From: JAGNZR01 sp051646055
Lineage (GTDB): Bacteria > Fusobacteriota > Fusobacteriia > Fusobacteriales > Fusobacteriaceae
DNA: 64,000 nucleotides
Reading direction: 5' to 3'
Assembly: GCA_051646055.1 (NCBI GenBank)
Contig: JBOFCM010000110.1
Coordinates: forward strand, 1 to 64,000
Part shown: positions 34,822 through 43,058 of the stretch, in pieces
Position numbering within the stretch: the stretch's first letter is position 1
Layout of the letters: each line of letters begins with the position of its first letter
Notes under the pieces: model-generated
Seen by the model: the letters and a program-made list of their open reading frames with translations, nothing else
What the model was told of the DNA's origin: nothing
Databases searched by the model: none
Program-made: the position numbers and the translations under genes

Positions 34822-35792
34822 TAGATTTTTCCTCCTTTTCCTTTAAATGCTAGATATAGAAAGAAAGGTGCTCCGAAAAAGGCAGTAACTACACCTATAG
34901 GAATCTCTACAGGAGCCAGAATAAGTCTTCCTAAAGTATCACATGCCAGAAGGAAAAAACCTCCTGCCAGGGCAGCATTGGGAAGAAGTTTAGAGTTAGA
35001 AGGCCCTGTAATCATTCGGATTGAGTGGGGGATAATAAGTCCCACAAAACCTATCATACCGGAAAAAGCCACAGAGAAAGCTACTATAAAAGCCGAAACT
35101 GCAAGAATTTTTATTTTTAATTTTTGGACATCTACTCCCAACGAATGAGCTTCCTCATCCCCAGAGAGAAGAGCATCCAGCTCTGTTCTCTTTTTATAAA
35201 AATATGAAAGAGAGAGAGCCAGAGGGACAATTAAAATAAAAACCTTATTCCAAGTTCCTGATCCTAGATATCCCATAAGCCACATGGTTATTCTGAAAGA
35301 TTCCTCTCCTATAAGATACATTGAGAAAGAAGTGAAAGCTCCGATAAAGGAGGAAACAGCTATTCCAACAATGAGTAGAGTTGTAATATTTACCTTTCCA
35401 TTATTATTTGCAAGTTTAAATATTATAAAGGTACTTATAAGGCATGAAAAAAATGCAAGTACACCGTACATAATATCAGGAAGATTGAAAATATAGGCTA
35501 TAACAGCTCCCAAAGTTGCACTGGCAGCGATTCCTATAATATAAGGATCAGCAAGGGGATTCTGAAATACCGCTTGGACAACTACACCACTGGAAGCCAG
35601 CATCATACCGATGAGAACAGCCATAAAAATTCTTGGCAGTCTGATATCGTAGATAATAGTTTTAATATAGTCAGGGGCCTGGGAGAGATTTAAAATCTCT
35701 TCCAGGGGAACTTTAACACTTCCCAAACCTACTGACAGAAAGCCTGTAAATATAATTGCAATTATTAAATAGATAGGTAAATATTTTTTCAT
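34821..35792 (-). CDS. Heme/iron ABC transporter permease (FecCD family)
   Basis: A 323-residue permease with about ten membrane helices. FecCD signatures are VKVPLEEIL, LRLPRIFMAVLIGMMLASSGVVVQAVFQNPLADPYIIGIAASATLGAV, and the C-terminal GMIGFVGLIIPHSIRMITGPSNSKLLPNAALAGGFFLLACDTLGR. It pairs with the ATPase and binding protein to carry heme or ferric chelates across the inner membrane. It follows the receptor gene by 17 bp. Confidence 0.94.
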   Translation of the reverse strand: MKKYLPIYLIIAIIFTGFLSVGLGSVKVPLEEILNLSQAPDYIKTIIYDIRLPRIFMAVLIGMMLASSGVVVQAVFQNPLADPYIIGIAASATLGAVIAYIFNLPDIMYGVLAFFSCLISTFIIFKLANNNGKVNITTLLIVGIAVSSFIGAFTSFSMYLIGEESFRITMWLMGYLGSGTWNKVFILIVPLALSLSYFYKKRTELDALLSGDEEAHSLGVDVQKLKIKILAVSAFIVAFSVAFSGMIGFVGLIIPHSIRMITGPSNSKLLPNAALAGGFFLLACDTLGRLILAPVEIPIGVVTAFFGAPFFLYLAFKGKGGKI

Positions 35793-35809
35793 TTTTTCTC
35801 CTCTAATTT

Positions 35810-37834
35810 TTAGAAGCTATATTTGAAACCACCTTTGAAACTTCTCTCTGCTGCCGGACTGTAATCTGTCCCTTTAGAGCTGATAGAATCATAATATTTC
35901 TCATTGAAAAGATTATCGATTCCAGCAAAAAGTCTAAGTGATTCTGTTGCTTCATAATTTACTGCGATGTCTGTAACTATGTGACTGTTGAGCTTTCCAC
36001 CATCATTCTGATTATTTATATAGATTCCAGAAACATAGCTACTCTCCCAATCAAAAGTCAGCTTAGGTGTAACCTGGTAGTTGAATCCAAGAGAGAATTT
36101 ATTTTTAGGAACATTAGCAATATTGTTTCCTTCTATGGATCTATCGCTGTCCTTTAAAATTTTTGTTTTAATAAGCGAGTAACCCTCTTTGAAAGTAAAG
36201 TTTCCTAAACTCTGCTGAGCATTTAGTTCAAGTCCGTATCTTTCAGTTTTTCCTATATTGTGGTTGATGAAATTCATTCCAGTTAGATTTTCAGTATAGA
36301 TCTCATCTTTAGTTTCAGTATAGAATAGAGCTCCATTTACAAAACTTCCAAGAAGATAATCTTTAAATCCTAGCTCGAGAGTTAGATAAGTTTCAGAATC
36401 TAAATCGTTGCTGGTATACTTTCCATCTACTTTGTCTACTAATTGAGAAGGTGTTGGAGATGTGAAACCTTTCTCTCCTTTGATATAAATATTACCACTA
36501 GGGGAGTAAAGATAGTTTCCAACCAGCTCATAGGCCATATTCTCCATGCTTCTCTCTGAAGAAATTTCAGTGGAGGTAATTGAACTAGATCCTATTTTTC
36601 TGTAACCTCTATCGGCTGTAAATTTGGCATGTTCGTATCTGATTCCCTGAGTAAATTCAAACTTTCCTAGGTTGTTTCTGTTTAGCAGGAAAAGACTGTT
36701 AGTTACTTTTGAAAGGTTGTTTTCATACTCCTCTGGAGAGAAAATTTTTGTCTGACTGAATCTGTCCAAATCATTTTTGATATAGTCATAACCTAGAATA
36801 AGATCACTGTTTTCTCCATAAGAGAATTTAAGCTTAGGCTTTATTCCGAATTTTTTATCTGTAAAATCCATATTATTTGTAACGGCCATTCCGTAGTTTT
36901 CGTAATTGTTTATATCCAAGATATCAGTTTCTTGATAAAAACCTAAAATTTCAAGCTTTGTATTTTCTGAGATTTTGTTATCATATTTTAAATTGAATTC
37001 ATTTTTTGTTGTTTCATTTTTTAGAAGCTCATCCAGTGGCTTAGTTAATCCATTGCTTGAAGTATTGTCTAGATTATCTTTGCTAAGTGCTCTTGGAGTA
37101 GTTCCCTCTCCCTCATATCTTGAGAATTTTCCTAAAAGGGATTGGTTCTCATCTATTCTGTATCTTAAGCTGGTTTCTAAGAATGTAGAATCCAGTTCAT
37201 CTCCGTCTCTGAACCCTTTATAATCATTCCGATTGAAGTTAATATTCATATCCAGCTTATCCACAGTTGTTCCATAAGAAAGATCTATCTTTTTAGAACC
37301 GAAGCTATCTAGCTGAGTATTTACATACCCCCCCTTGGCAGAGGCACCAGACTTAGTGATGATATTGATTATTCCTCCTCTTGTACCACTTCCGTAGAGA
37401 ATCGCCCCTCCTCCTGGAATAACTTCGATTTTTTCGATATTCTCCACAGGAACAGTATTTATAGGGGTATTAGCATGGGATACATCTAGAAGATTAGTAG
37501 AAATTCCGTCTATCAATATCTGTACATTTGAATTGGCTCTATCTCCCTGACCTCTCATATCTATCACCGGATTTTTAGGATTTCCGATGATGTTTACGCT
37601 GGGAACATCTTTCAGAGCTTCAACTACAGAGTTGTAGTTTTTCTCTTCGATATCTTTAGCTGTGATAACTGTAACTGTATTAGCAAGATTTCTCTGGGCA
37701 GTTTCAAAACCAGTGGTAGAAACAACGCTCTCTTGAAGTTTAACTCCTGTAGAAGCTTCTTGGTAGAACTCATCTTCATTTGCATATACAGATGATGCTA
37801 TAACTAAACTTAATAACATTAATTTTTTTTTCAT
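35810..37834 (-). CDS. TonB-dependent outer-membrane receptor, probably for heme
   Basis: A 674-residue receptor: signal peptide MKKKLMLLSLVIASSVYA, a plug domain (about 45-160; VTVITAKDIEEKNYNSVVEALKDVPSVNI and IEVIPGGGAILYGSGTRGGIINIITKSG) and a 22-strand barrel ending GGFKYSF with the terminal Phe needed for Bam assembly. I do not see the FRAP/NPNL heme-receptor motif clearly, so heme is inferred from the operon. Its ribosome site (GGGAGAAAA) is a 9-nt match to the candidate sRNA's second C-rich segment. Confidence 0.93.
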   Translation of the reverse strand: MKKKLMLLSLVIASSVYANEDEFYQEASTGVKLQESVVSTTGFETAQRNLANTVTVITAKDIEEKNYNSVVEALKDVPSVNIIGNPKNPVIDMRGQGDRANSNVQILIDGISTNLLDVSHANTPINTVPVENIEKIEVIPGGGAILYGSGTRGGIINIITKSGASAKGGYVNTQLDSFGSKKIDLSYGTTVDKLDMNINFNRNDYKGFRDGDELDSTFLETSLRYRIDENQSLLGKFSRYEGEGTTPRALSKDNLDNTSSNGLTKPLDELLKNETTKNEFNLKYDNKISENTKLEILGFYQETDILDINNYENYGMAVTNNMDFTDKKFGIKPKLKFSYGENSDLILGYDYIKNDLDRFSQTKIFSPEEYENNLSKVTNSLFLLNRNNLGKFEFTQGIRYEHAKFTADRGYRKIGSSSITSTEISSERSMENMAYELVGNYLYSPSGNIYIKGEKGFTSPTPSQLVDKVDGKYTSNDLDSETYLTLELGFKDYLLGSFVNGALFYTETKDEIYTENLTGMNFINHNIGKTERYGLELNAQQSLGNFTFKEGYSLIKTKILKDSDRSIEGNNIANVPKNKFSLGFNYQVTPKLTFDWESSYVSGIYINNQNDGGKLNSHIVTDIAVNYEATESLRLFAGIDNLFNEKYYDSISSKGTDYSPAAERSFKGGFKYSF

Positions 37835-37859
37835 AATATTTTTCTCCCTTAAATTTCAA

Positions 37860-39125
37860 TTAATTTTTTTCTTTTCCTAAGGTTTTATCCAATATTTCAG
37901 TCACTACCTCTCTGGCAATATTATTTCCCCAGAAAATTCCCTCTTCTGTGAGATTGTAGTTATTTTCATCTTCAGAAAGAAGCTTTCTCTCTTTTAACTC
38001 CTGGACTTTATCCATGAAAATAGTTCTTTCTTCTACAGTAAGAAAATTCTCTGCAGTTTTTTTAGGAATTTGTGGGAACTGGAAAGCTCCTCCGATTCTG
38101 TCGATTCTCATTTGAGGAGGAGATTTTTCCATATATCCGCTCATCTCTTTATTCATTCTGAAAAGAGTTATATTATCTACACTTCCTCCTGCTCCTACAC
38201 CGATAGGGAAAGTATCTCCACCCTGATTACGGGTTTTGATATACTGGTAGTTATCTCTTCCTTTTTTAGCTATTTTAGTCAGCTCTAGAAGGTAATAGTC
38301 TCCATCTTTAGTAAGTTCATGAACAAAGGCATCATGGAGTTCTCTGTCCCATGCTGTTTCATCTTTCAGCTGAACTTTATTTTCTTTTATATCCTGAGAT
38401 AGAGCAGAACCGTCATGAACCATAAGTGAATAGAAACTAGAACTTCCAAGGTCTAATTCCTTAACTGTTCTGGCATCCTCTCTCACGTCTTCCAAAGTCT
38501 GACCTGGATAGTTATATATAATGTCTACGCAGACCTCGCCTTTAAAGTTGTTTTTTATCCACTGTATTCTTCTGATAACCTCATCTCTGTCATAAGTTCT
38601 GTTATAGAATTTTCTTCCTTCGTTGTTGAAACTCTGAATTCCTATTGAAAATCTGTTAACTCCATATTTCTCCATGATTTCCAATTTTTCAGGAGTAAGG
38701 TTATGAAGAGTAGTTTCAAAGGTAAATTCATAGTCAGAAGATAAAATTATATTTTCTCTGATGGATTTTAGAATCAATTCCAACTGATGAGGCTTATAAA
38801 CTGAGGGTGTTCCTCCACCAAAATAGATTACATCTACAGCTTTATCTTTAAAGTATCTATATTTTCCATATTTTTCAAATTCCTGAGCTATATACTCTGC
38901 ATAGGAATCCAGACTTCCATTCAGCTGTTCTCTGTTCATATTGCAAAAAGAACAGATTTTATCACAGTAAGGAGTATGAACATAGATTGCCCTAGGAACA
39001 TCTTTAGGCTTTTCATCCAGTTTTTTTAGAAAATCCTCTTCGCTGATTCTTTTAGGTGGTATATATTTTCCTATCATAGCTGTTGAGTTATGATGACTCT
39101 TAAATCTTTTAATCTCTTTTTCCAT
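37860..39125 (-). CDS. hmuW: Anaerobic heme-degrading radical SAM protein (HutW/ChuW/HmuW family)
   Basis: This protein of about 421 residues opens the heme ring without oxygen, releasing iron and producing anaerobilin; the reaction is established for E. coli ChuW and F. nucleatum HmuW. The radical-SAM cluster motif CxxxCxxC is C54, C58, C61 (PYCDKICSFC), followed by YFGGGTPS and GVNRFSIGIQSFN as in HemN-like enzymes. A frame extends to a GTG at 39134, but ATG 39125 lies 9 nt after AAGGAA. It sits between exbD and the receptor gene; the partner flavoprotein (hmuF) is divergently encoded. Confidence 0.92.
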   Translation of the reverse strand: MEKEIKRFKSHHNSTAMIGKYIPPKRISEEDFLKKLDEKPKDVPRAIYVHTPYCDKICSFCNMNREQLNGSLDSYAEYIAQEFEKYGKYRYFKDKAVDVIYFGGGTPSVYKPHQLELILKSIRENIILSSDYEFTFETTLHNLTPEKLEIMEKYGVNRFSIGIQSFNNEGRKFYNRTYDRDEVIRRIQWIKNNFKGEVCVDIIYNYPGQTLEDVREDARTVKELDLGSSSFYSLMVHDGSALSQDIKENKVQLKDETAWDRELHDAFVHELTKDGDYYLLELTKIAKKGRDNYQYIKTRNQGGDTFPIGVGAGGSVDNITLFRMNKEMSGYMEKSPPQMRIDRIGGAFQFPQIPKKTAENFLTVEERTIFMDKVQELKERKLLSEDENNYNLTEEGIFWGNNIAREVVTEILDKTLGKEKN

Positions 39126-39130
39126 AACAA

Positions 39131-39565
39131 TCACTTCCTTTTCATTTCTATATCTATTGAATTAGCCCCTGAATCTTTTATAGCTGTCATTACATCAACT
39201 ATATCTCCGTGGCTTACGTCTCTATCAGCAATAATGCCTACCCTTTTATCTGAGAGGTGACCTATTTTTCCCTCTAGATCTGAAGATAATTTTTCCATTG
39301 TAGTCTCTAAAAGATCAACTGTACCATTTTTTTCAATTTTTAATTTCATCTGATTATTTTTATCTATTACTACTGAAACTGTTTCTGAAAGAGCCTCTGT
39401 AAGTGCAGATTCAGAATGTGGAAGGTCAATCTTCATTCCACCCAGTTTGTCAAAATTGGTAGCTACCATAAAAAATATAAGGAGAAGAAAAACCACATCA
39501 ATAAGAGGAGTAAGATCAGGAGACAGTTCTTTTCTTCTATAACTCATAAAACTTTTACTCATCAT
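39131..39565 (-). CDS. exbD: Biopolymer transporter ExbD
   Basis: ExbD is part of the proton-driven ExbB-ExbD motor that energises TonB. The protein of about 144 residues has a short cytoplasmic N-terminus, a single membrane helix with the proton-carrying Asp in DLTPLIDVVFLLLIFFMVATNF, and a periplasmic domain. ATG 39565 follows AGGTG; the GTG at 39574 is an alternative start. It is 9 bp after exbB and overlaps the possible GTG start region of hmuW. Confidence 0.93.
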   Translation of the reverse strand: MMSKSFMSYRRKELSPDLTPLIDVVFLLLIFFMVATNFDKLGGMKIDLPHSESALTEALSETVSVVIDKNNQMKLKIEKNGTVDLLETTMEKLSSDLEGKIGHLSDKRVGIIADRDVSHGDIVDVMTAIKDSGANSIDIEMKRK

Positions 39566-39574
39566 AAAATTCAC

Positions 39575-40198
39575 CTACATCTTTCTTAAAATATTAATAA
39601 ATTCAACTACGTTTTTTTCCATATCCATCATAGCTTTCTCAATTTTTTTTTGGTAAAAATTGTAAAAAATAAGAGATGGGATGGCTACCGCTAGACCTGA
39701 AGCTGTAGTAATAAGTGCTTGAGATATTCCGGCTGCTAGAAGAGTAGGATCTCCTGCTCCATGTTTTGCCATGGAATTAAAGGCTCCTATCATACCAGTT
39801 ACGGTTCCTAAAAGTCCGGCAAGAGGAGTAACATTTGCAGCTATAGCAAGGAGCCACATATTTTTTTCTAGTTTTGGTAGCTCTCTAAGAGCACATTCTC
39901 TAGCTTTTTCTTCTAAATAATCAAATTTACAGCAGTTCATCTCTCCTCTGTTATATTCTGAAAGTATAGTTTTCATAACTTTAGATGAGGTGTTTTTAAA
40001 GTAATCACAGGCTTTAATAGCTCTTTCCTGCTCGCCTTTTTTTATAAATTTTTCCAAATGACTGATGAGAAGTTCTCCGTTATGTTTCTCATTTTTATAG
40101 AAATAATAGCCTCTTTCAAGAATAACACTTAAACCAGCTATAGATAGTAAAATTATAATCACCATGAGTGGTCCGCCAGAAATAATAATATCTCTCAT
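39575..40198 (-). CDS. exbB: MotA/TolQ/ExbB proton channel family protein
   Basis: A 207-residue inner-membrane protein with three membrane segments. The MotA/TolQ/ExbB signature is NMWLLAIAANVTPLAGLLGTVTGMIGAFNSMA and the pore-helix region is LITTASGLAVAIPSLIFYNFY. It forms the pentameric channel around ExbD. It is the first gene of the minus-strand heme operon and has a near-perfect promoter upstream (40257-40285). Confidence 0.94.
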   Translation of the reverse strand: MRDIIISGGPLMVIIILLSIAGLSVILERGYYFYKNEKHNGELLISHLEKFIKKGEQERAIKACDYFKNTSSKVMKTILSEYNRGEMNCCKFDYLEEKARECALRELPKLEKNMWLLAIAANVTPLAGLLGTVTGMIGAFNSMAKHGAGDPTLLAAGISQALITTASGLAVAIPSLIFYNFYQKKIEKAMMDMEKNVVEFINILRKM

Positions 40199-40226
40199 AA
40201 AATCCTCCTAAAGTTTAAAACTAATA

Positions 40227-40336
40227 TTTTGATAAACAAAATTTATAACAAGGGTGATTATATATTATTTTGTTAACACTGTCAATAAAATTGTTGGTCT
40301 AAACAAAATAAAAATAAATTGTTTGATAAACCAAAT
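40227..40336. promoter_or_regulatory. Repeated operator-like motif in the exbB/tonB divergent region
   Basis: Two close copies of a motif TTTGATAAACMAAAT lie at 40227-40242 and 40321-40336. A related GGTCTAAACAAAAT lies at 40296-40309, forming an imperfect inverted repeat with the third site (TTGGT ... ACCAA). The copy at 40321 covers the tonB -35; the copy at 40227 lies just after the exbB start site. This is the expected layout for an iron- or heme-responsive repressor, which I cannot name. Confidence 0.5.
40257..40285 (-). promoter_or_regulatory. Consensus promoter for the exbB-led heme operon
   Basis: On the minus strand TTGACA (40285-40280), a 17-bp spacer and TATAAT (40262-40257) form a perfect sigma-70 promoter. 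Such strength usually requires repression, consistent with the operator-like repeats. Confidence 0.8.
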
Positions 40337-40351
40337 AAATTATGATATAAT
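40323..40351 (+). promoter_or_regulatory. Promoter for tonB-hmuF-hutX
   Basis: TTGATA (40323-40328), 17 bp, TATAAT (40346-40351). The -35 is embedded in the operator-like motif at 40321-40336. Confidence 0.75.
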
Positions 40352-40390
40352 CTTTTTTAAAAATCGGCAGGGATATAGAGGGGTGAAATT

Positions 40391-41107
40391 ATGTGGTTTA
40401 TAATGTCAGTAATATTGCATGGGATGCTTCTATTGGGAGGTATTTTTCACTGGAAAAATTATGAAGTAACCGCGAAGGAGAGTCCTGTTGCGAAAGTCAA
40501 TATGAGTTTTTCTGTAAATAGGGAGTCTAAAAGTCAAAAAATAATAGTTGAAAAAGCAGAAGTGACCCCTGAAAATAAAACTCAAGTTGAAAAAAAAGTC
40601 GAAAAAAAACCTAAAGAAAAGAACCAGAAAAAAATAAAAAAGGTAGAAAAAGCAAAAGAAAAAGCAAAAGAAAAAGTTGAAGAAAAAATTGAAGAAAAAA
40701 TTGAATCAGAACAAAATTCTTCAGAAACTCATTCGAAAGCCCAGGAAACACCGAAAGTTGAAGATTTTTCAATGGAGGGAGTGATGGAGATCAGCGAGGG
40801 AGTATATGCTGCAAAAAATCAGGGAATAGAGGGTCTGAGATATGAAATTCTTTTCCAGCAGGATCCAGAATATCCTGAGATAGGAAAGAAACTGGGATAC
40901 AGAAAAACAGTGGAGATAAAAGTCAGATTTTTAGTGGGATATGATGGAAAGATAGAAGAGATAAAATATTATGGAGAGGATTTGGGAATGGGATTCAGAG
41001 GGGAGGTAGAAAAAGCCTTAAAAAAATGGAAGTTTTCTCCGGTTACTTTGAAGGAAAAAAAGATAAAGATGTATTTCTATAAAGCATTTGTTTTTAATCA
41101 GATTTAA
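40391..41107 (+). CDS. tonB: TonB energy-transducing protein
   Basis: A 238-residue TonB: N-terminal membrane anchor (MWFIMSVILHGMLLLGGIFHW), a long Lys/Glu-rich periplasmic linker (about 55-125, mostly KEKAKEKVEE-like repeats instead of the usual Pro-Lys/Pro-Glu) and a C-terminal TonB domain. The C-terminal domain has YPEIGKKLGYRKTVEIKVRFLVGYDGKIEEI and ALKKWKFSPV. It couples the ExbBD motor to outer-membrane receptors. It is divergent from exbB, so the complex is split across two co-regulated transcripts. Confidence 0.93.
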   Translation: MWFIMSVILHGMLLLGGIFHWKNYEVTAKESPVAKVNMSFSVNRESKSQKIIVEKAEVTPENKTQVEKKVEKKPKEKNQKKIKKVEKAKEKAKEKVEEKIEEKIESEQNSSETHSKAQETPKVEDFSMEGVMEISEGVYAAKNQGIEGLRYEILFQQDPEYPEIGKKLGYRKTVEIKVRFLVGYDGKIEEIKYYGEDLGMGFRGEVEKALKKWKFSPVTLKEKKIKMYFYKAFVFNQI

Positions 41108-41122
41108 CATGGGAGGGATATT

Positions 41123-41641
41123 GTGAAAACAGTTATAGTTTATTCTAGTAAAACAGGAAATACCAGAAAGGTAGCAGATGCTATCCATGAGGTGGTGGAA
41201 GGAAGTGAAATAAAATGCTGTAAGGAAAATTTAGAAAAAGAATATGATCTGTATATATTAGGCGGGTGGATAGATAGAGCCACATTTGATAGCGGAATGC
41301 TGAAATTTGTAGAAAATATAAAAGACAAAAAGGTAGCTTATTTCTTTACACTTGGGGCTGAACCAGATTCTAAACATGCTCAGGATTGCAGAGATAATAT
41401 AGAAAAACTTCTTTTGGAGAACGGAAATGAAATTTTGGGAAATTTCTGCTGTCAAGGTGCTATAGACCCAAAACTTATAGACTGGATGCTGAAGCTTCCT
41501 TCGGATCACCATATGGCACCTAATGAAGCAAGAAAAAACCGTTGGAAAGTGGCAGCTTCCCATCCTGATCAGGAAGATTTAGAGAGGGCTAAAGAAGTCT
41601 TTGAAAATATTGTAAAAAAAATAGGAGGAGAGATATGTTAA
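41123..41641 (+). CDS. hmuF: Flavodoxin-family heme utilisation protein (HmuF-like)
   Basis: A 172-residue flavodoxin-like protein starting with GTG behind GGGAGGG. The FMN phosphate loop is TVIVYSSKTGNTRKVADAI, and the YILGGWIDRATFDSGMLKF segment matches the flavodoxin family next to hutX genes. HmuF of F. nucleatum has been reported to bind heme and to reduce anaerobilin, acting with HmuW. The gene overlaps hutX by 7 bp, supporting a joint function. Confidence 0.85.
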   Translation: MKTVIVYSSKTGNTRKVADAIHEVVEGSEIKCCKENLEKEYDLYILGGWIDRATFDSGMLKFVENIKDKKVAYFFTLGAEPDSKHAQDCRDNIEKLLLENGNEILGNFCCQGAIDPKLIDWMLKLPSDHHMAPNEARKNRWKVAASHPDQEDLERAKEVFENIVKKIGGEIC

Positions 41642-42117
41642 GAGAAAAAATAGAGGAACTTATGAAAGAGAATGAAAGAATATCACTTTCAACCTTAGCT
41701 ACAAAGTTAGAGGTAGGATATACAGAGATTTTAAGAAATTCTCCAACAGTAAAGACATACCCTGTAGAAAAAATAGATGATCTATTTCAGACTTTAAGAG
41801 GTTGGGAAAAAGTTTTCCTTCTAGTAATGACACCGGGATTTGTGTTAGAGATAAAAGACAAATTTCCTAAAGGGTTCTATGCTCATGGTTTTCTTAATTT
41901 TCATGATATAGATTCATCAATTGGGGGACATCTCTCAGTAGGGAAAATAAAGGAGATATTCCTGGCTAAAGATGTTATGTTTGGAAGAGATAGTTACTCT
42001 ATAAAATTCTATGGAGAGGATGAAAAGGAGATTTTCGCTATCTATGTTCCAAGAAATGAGAAGAAAGAGCTTATTCAGAAATGTTTAGAGAGTTTCAATA
42101 GCCTTATGGCAATATAA
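41635..42117 (+). CDS. hutX: Heme utilisation cytosolic carrier HutX/HugX
   Basis: The 160-residue protein belongs to the HutX/ChuX family of cytosolic heme carriers, which receive heme from the importer and hand it to the radical SAM enzyme. Family hallmarks are the N-terminal helical segment (VGYTEILRNSP), GWEKVFLLVMTPGFVLEIKDKFPKG, GFLNFHDIDSSIGGHLSVGKIKEIFL and SIKFYGEDEKEIFAIYVPR. It is the last gene of the tonB operon and is followed by a terminator shared with truA. Confidence 0.93.
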   Translation: MLREKIEELMKENERISLSTLATKLEVGYTEILRNSPTVKTYPVEKIDDLFQTLRGWEKVFLLVMTPGFVLEIKDKFPKGFYAHGFLNFHDIDSSIGGHLSVGKIKEIFLAKDVMFGRDSYSIKFYGEDEKEIFAIYVPRNEKKELIQKCLESFNSLMAI

Positions 42118-42118
42118 A

Positions 42119-42147
42119 CAGAGAGCAGTGATTCCACTGCTCTTTCT
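42119..42147. terminator. Bidirectional terminator between hutX and truA
   Basis: The stem AGAGCAGTG (42122-42130) pairs with CACTGCTCT around an ATTC-type loop. A T-rich tail follows on the plus strand. Confidence 0.75.
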
Positions 42148-42153
42148 CATAGA

Positions 42154-42888
42154 TTAATATTTTACACTGTGGAGAAACAATCCCTGGGGAGGAACTACAA
42201 ACCGATGTTTTGTACGGGTTTCTTCTTTTAGAAGCTCCTGGATATCCTCGAGAGATATCTGATGAAGCCCCACAGAAACAAGGGCACCAGTTATCATCCG
42301 AACCATGTTATAGAGAAAGCCGTCAGAGGTGAAGAAAATTTCAAGAATATCTCCCTTTTCAACTATCTCAATTCCTTCAATAGTCCTTACGCAAGATTTT
42401 TTCTTACTATTTTTGGAAAAAGAGGTAAAATCGTGCTCACCTATGAAAATTTCTGCAGCTTTTTTCATACTATCCAGATCCAGTTTTTTGTCTATATGGT
42501 AGGCAAATTTTCTCAGAAAAGGATCTCCGAAAGGTGAGTTATCTATCCGGTACATATAGGTTTTGAGTTTGGCATTGTATCTGGAATGAAACCTTTCATC
42601 TACCTCTTGAAAAGATGTGATTCGGATATCTTCGGGAAGATATCTGTTGAACTGTCCGATAAAATCTTTTTCCAGTTTTTTTGGAGTTTTAAAATTGGCT
42701 ACCTGCATAAGAGCATGGACTCCGGCATCGGTTCTTCCACTACCGATAATTTCGATTTTCTCATCTAAAAGCTTAGAGAGAAGAATTTCGATTTTTCCCT
42801 GGATAGTTTTCTCTAAGAGTTCAGGGAGTCTCTGCCAGCCATTGTATTTAGTGCCGTCATATTGGATGGTGAACATATAATTTTTCAT
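42154..42888 (-). CDS. truA: tRNA pseudouridine(38-40) synthase TruA
   Basis: The 244-residue protein has IQYDGTKYNGWQR near the N-terminus, the catalytic Asp in GSGRTDAGVHALMQVANF, the RFHSRYNAKLKTYMYRI segment and the C-terminal FLYNMVRMITGALVSVG motif, all diagnostic of TruA. It modifies positions 38-40 of many tRNA anticodon arms. It is a single gene on the minus strand, divergent from the efflux operon. Confidence 0.97.
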   Translation of the reverse strand: MKNYMFTIQYDGTKYNGWQRLPELLEKTIQGKIEILLSKLLDEKIEIIGSGRTDAGVHALMQVANFKTPKKLEKDFIGQFNRYLPEDIRITSFQEVDERFHSRYNAKLKTYMYRIDNSPFGDPFLRKFAYHIDKKLDLDSMKKAAEIFIGEHDFTSFSKNSKKKSCVRTIEGIEIVEKGDILEIFFTSDGFLYNMVRMITGALVSVGLHQISLEDIQELLKEETRTKHRFVVPPQGLFLHSVKY

Positions 42889-43058
42889 AACTTACCTGCC
42901 TTGTATTCTGCATTTGACATATTTCTGACACATTGATATGGTACTTATAAATGTGCTATCTTTAAATTATAAAATTTAAATGAAGAAAAGTCAAATTATG
43001 ATTAAAAGTGATGGCTGTTATGATATAATGACTTTAAGAATTTTAGGGGGAGGAAATC

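Noticed and set aside
40275..40302. Second ECF-like promoter (AAC ... GTCTAA) toward tonB
   Set aside because: The spacing is 19 nt rather than about 16-17 and the CGTC core is GGTC; a better sigma-70 promoter exists at 40323-40351.
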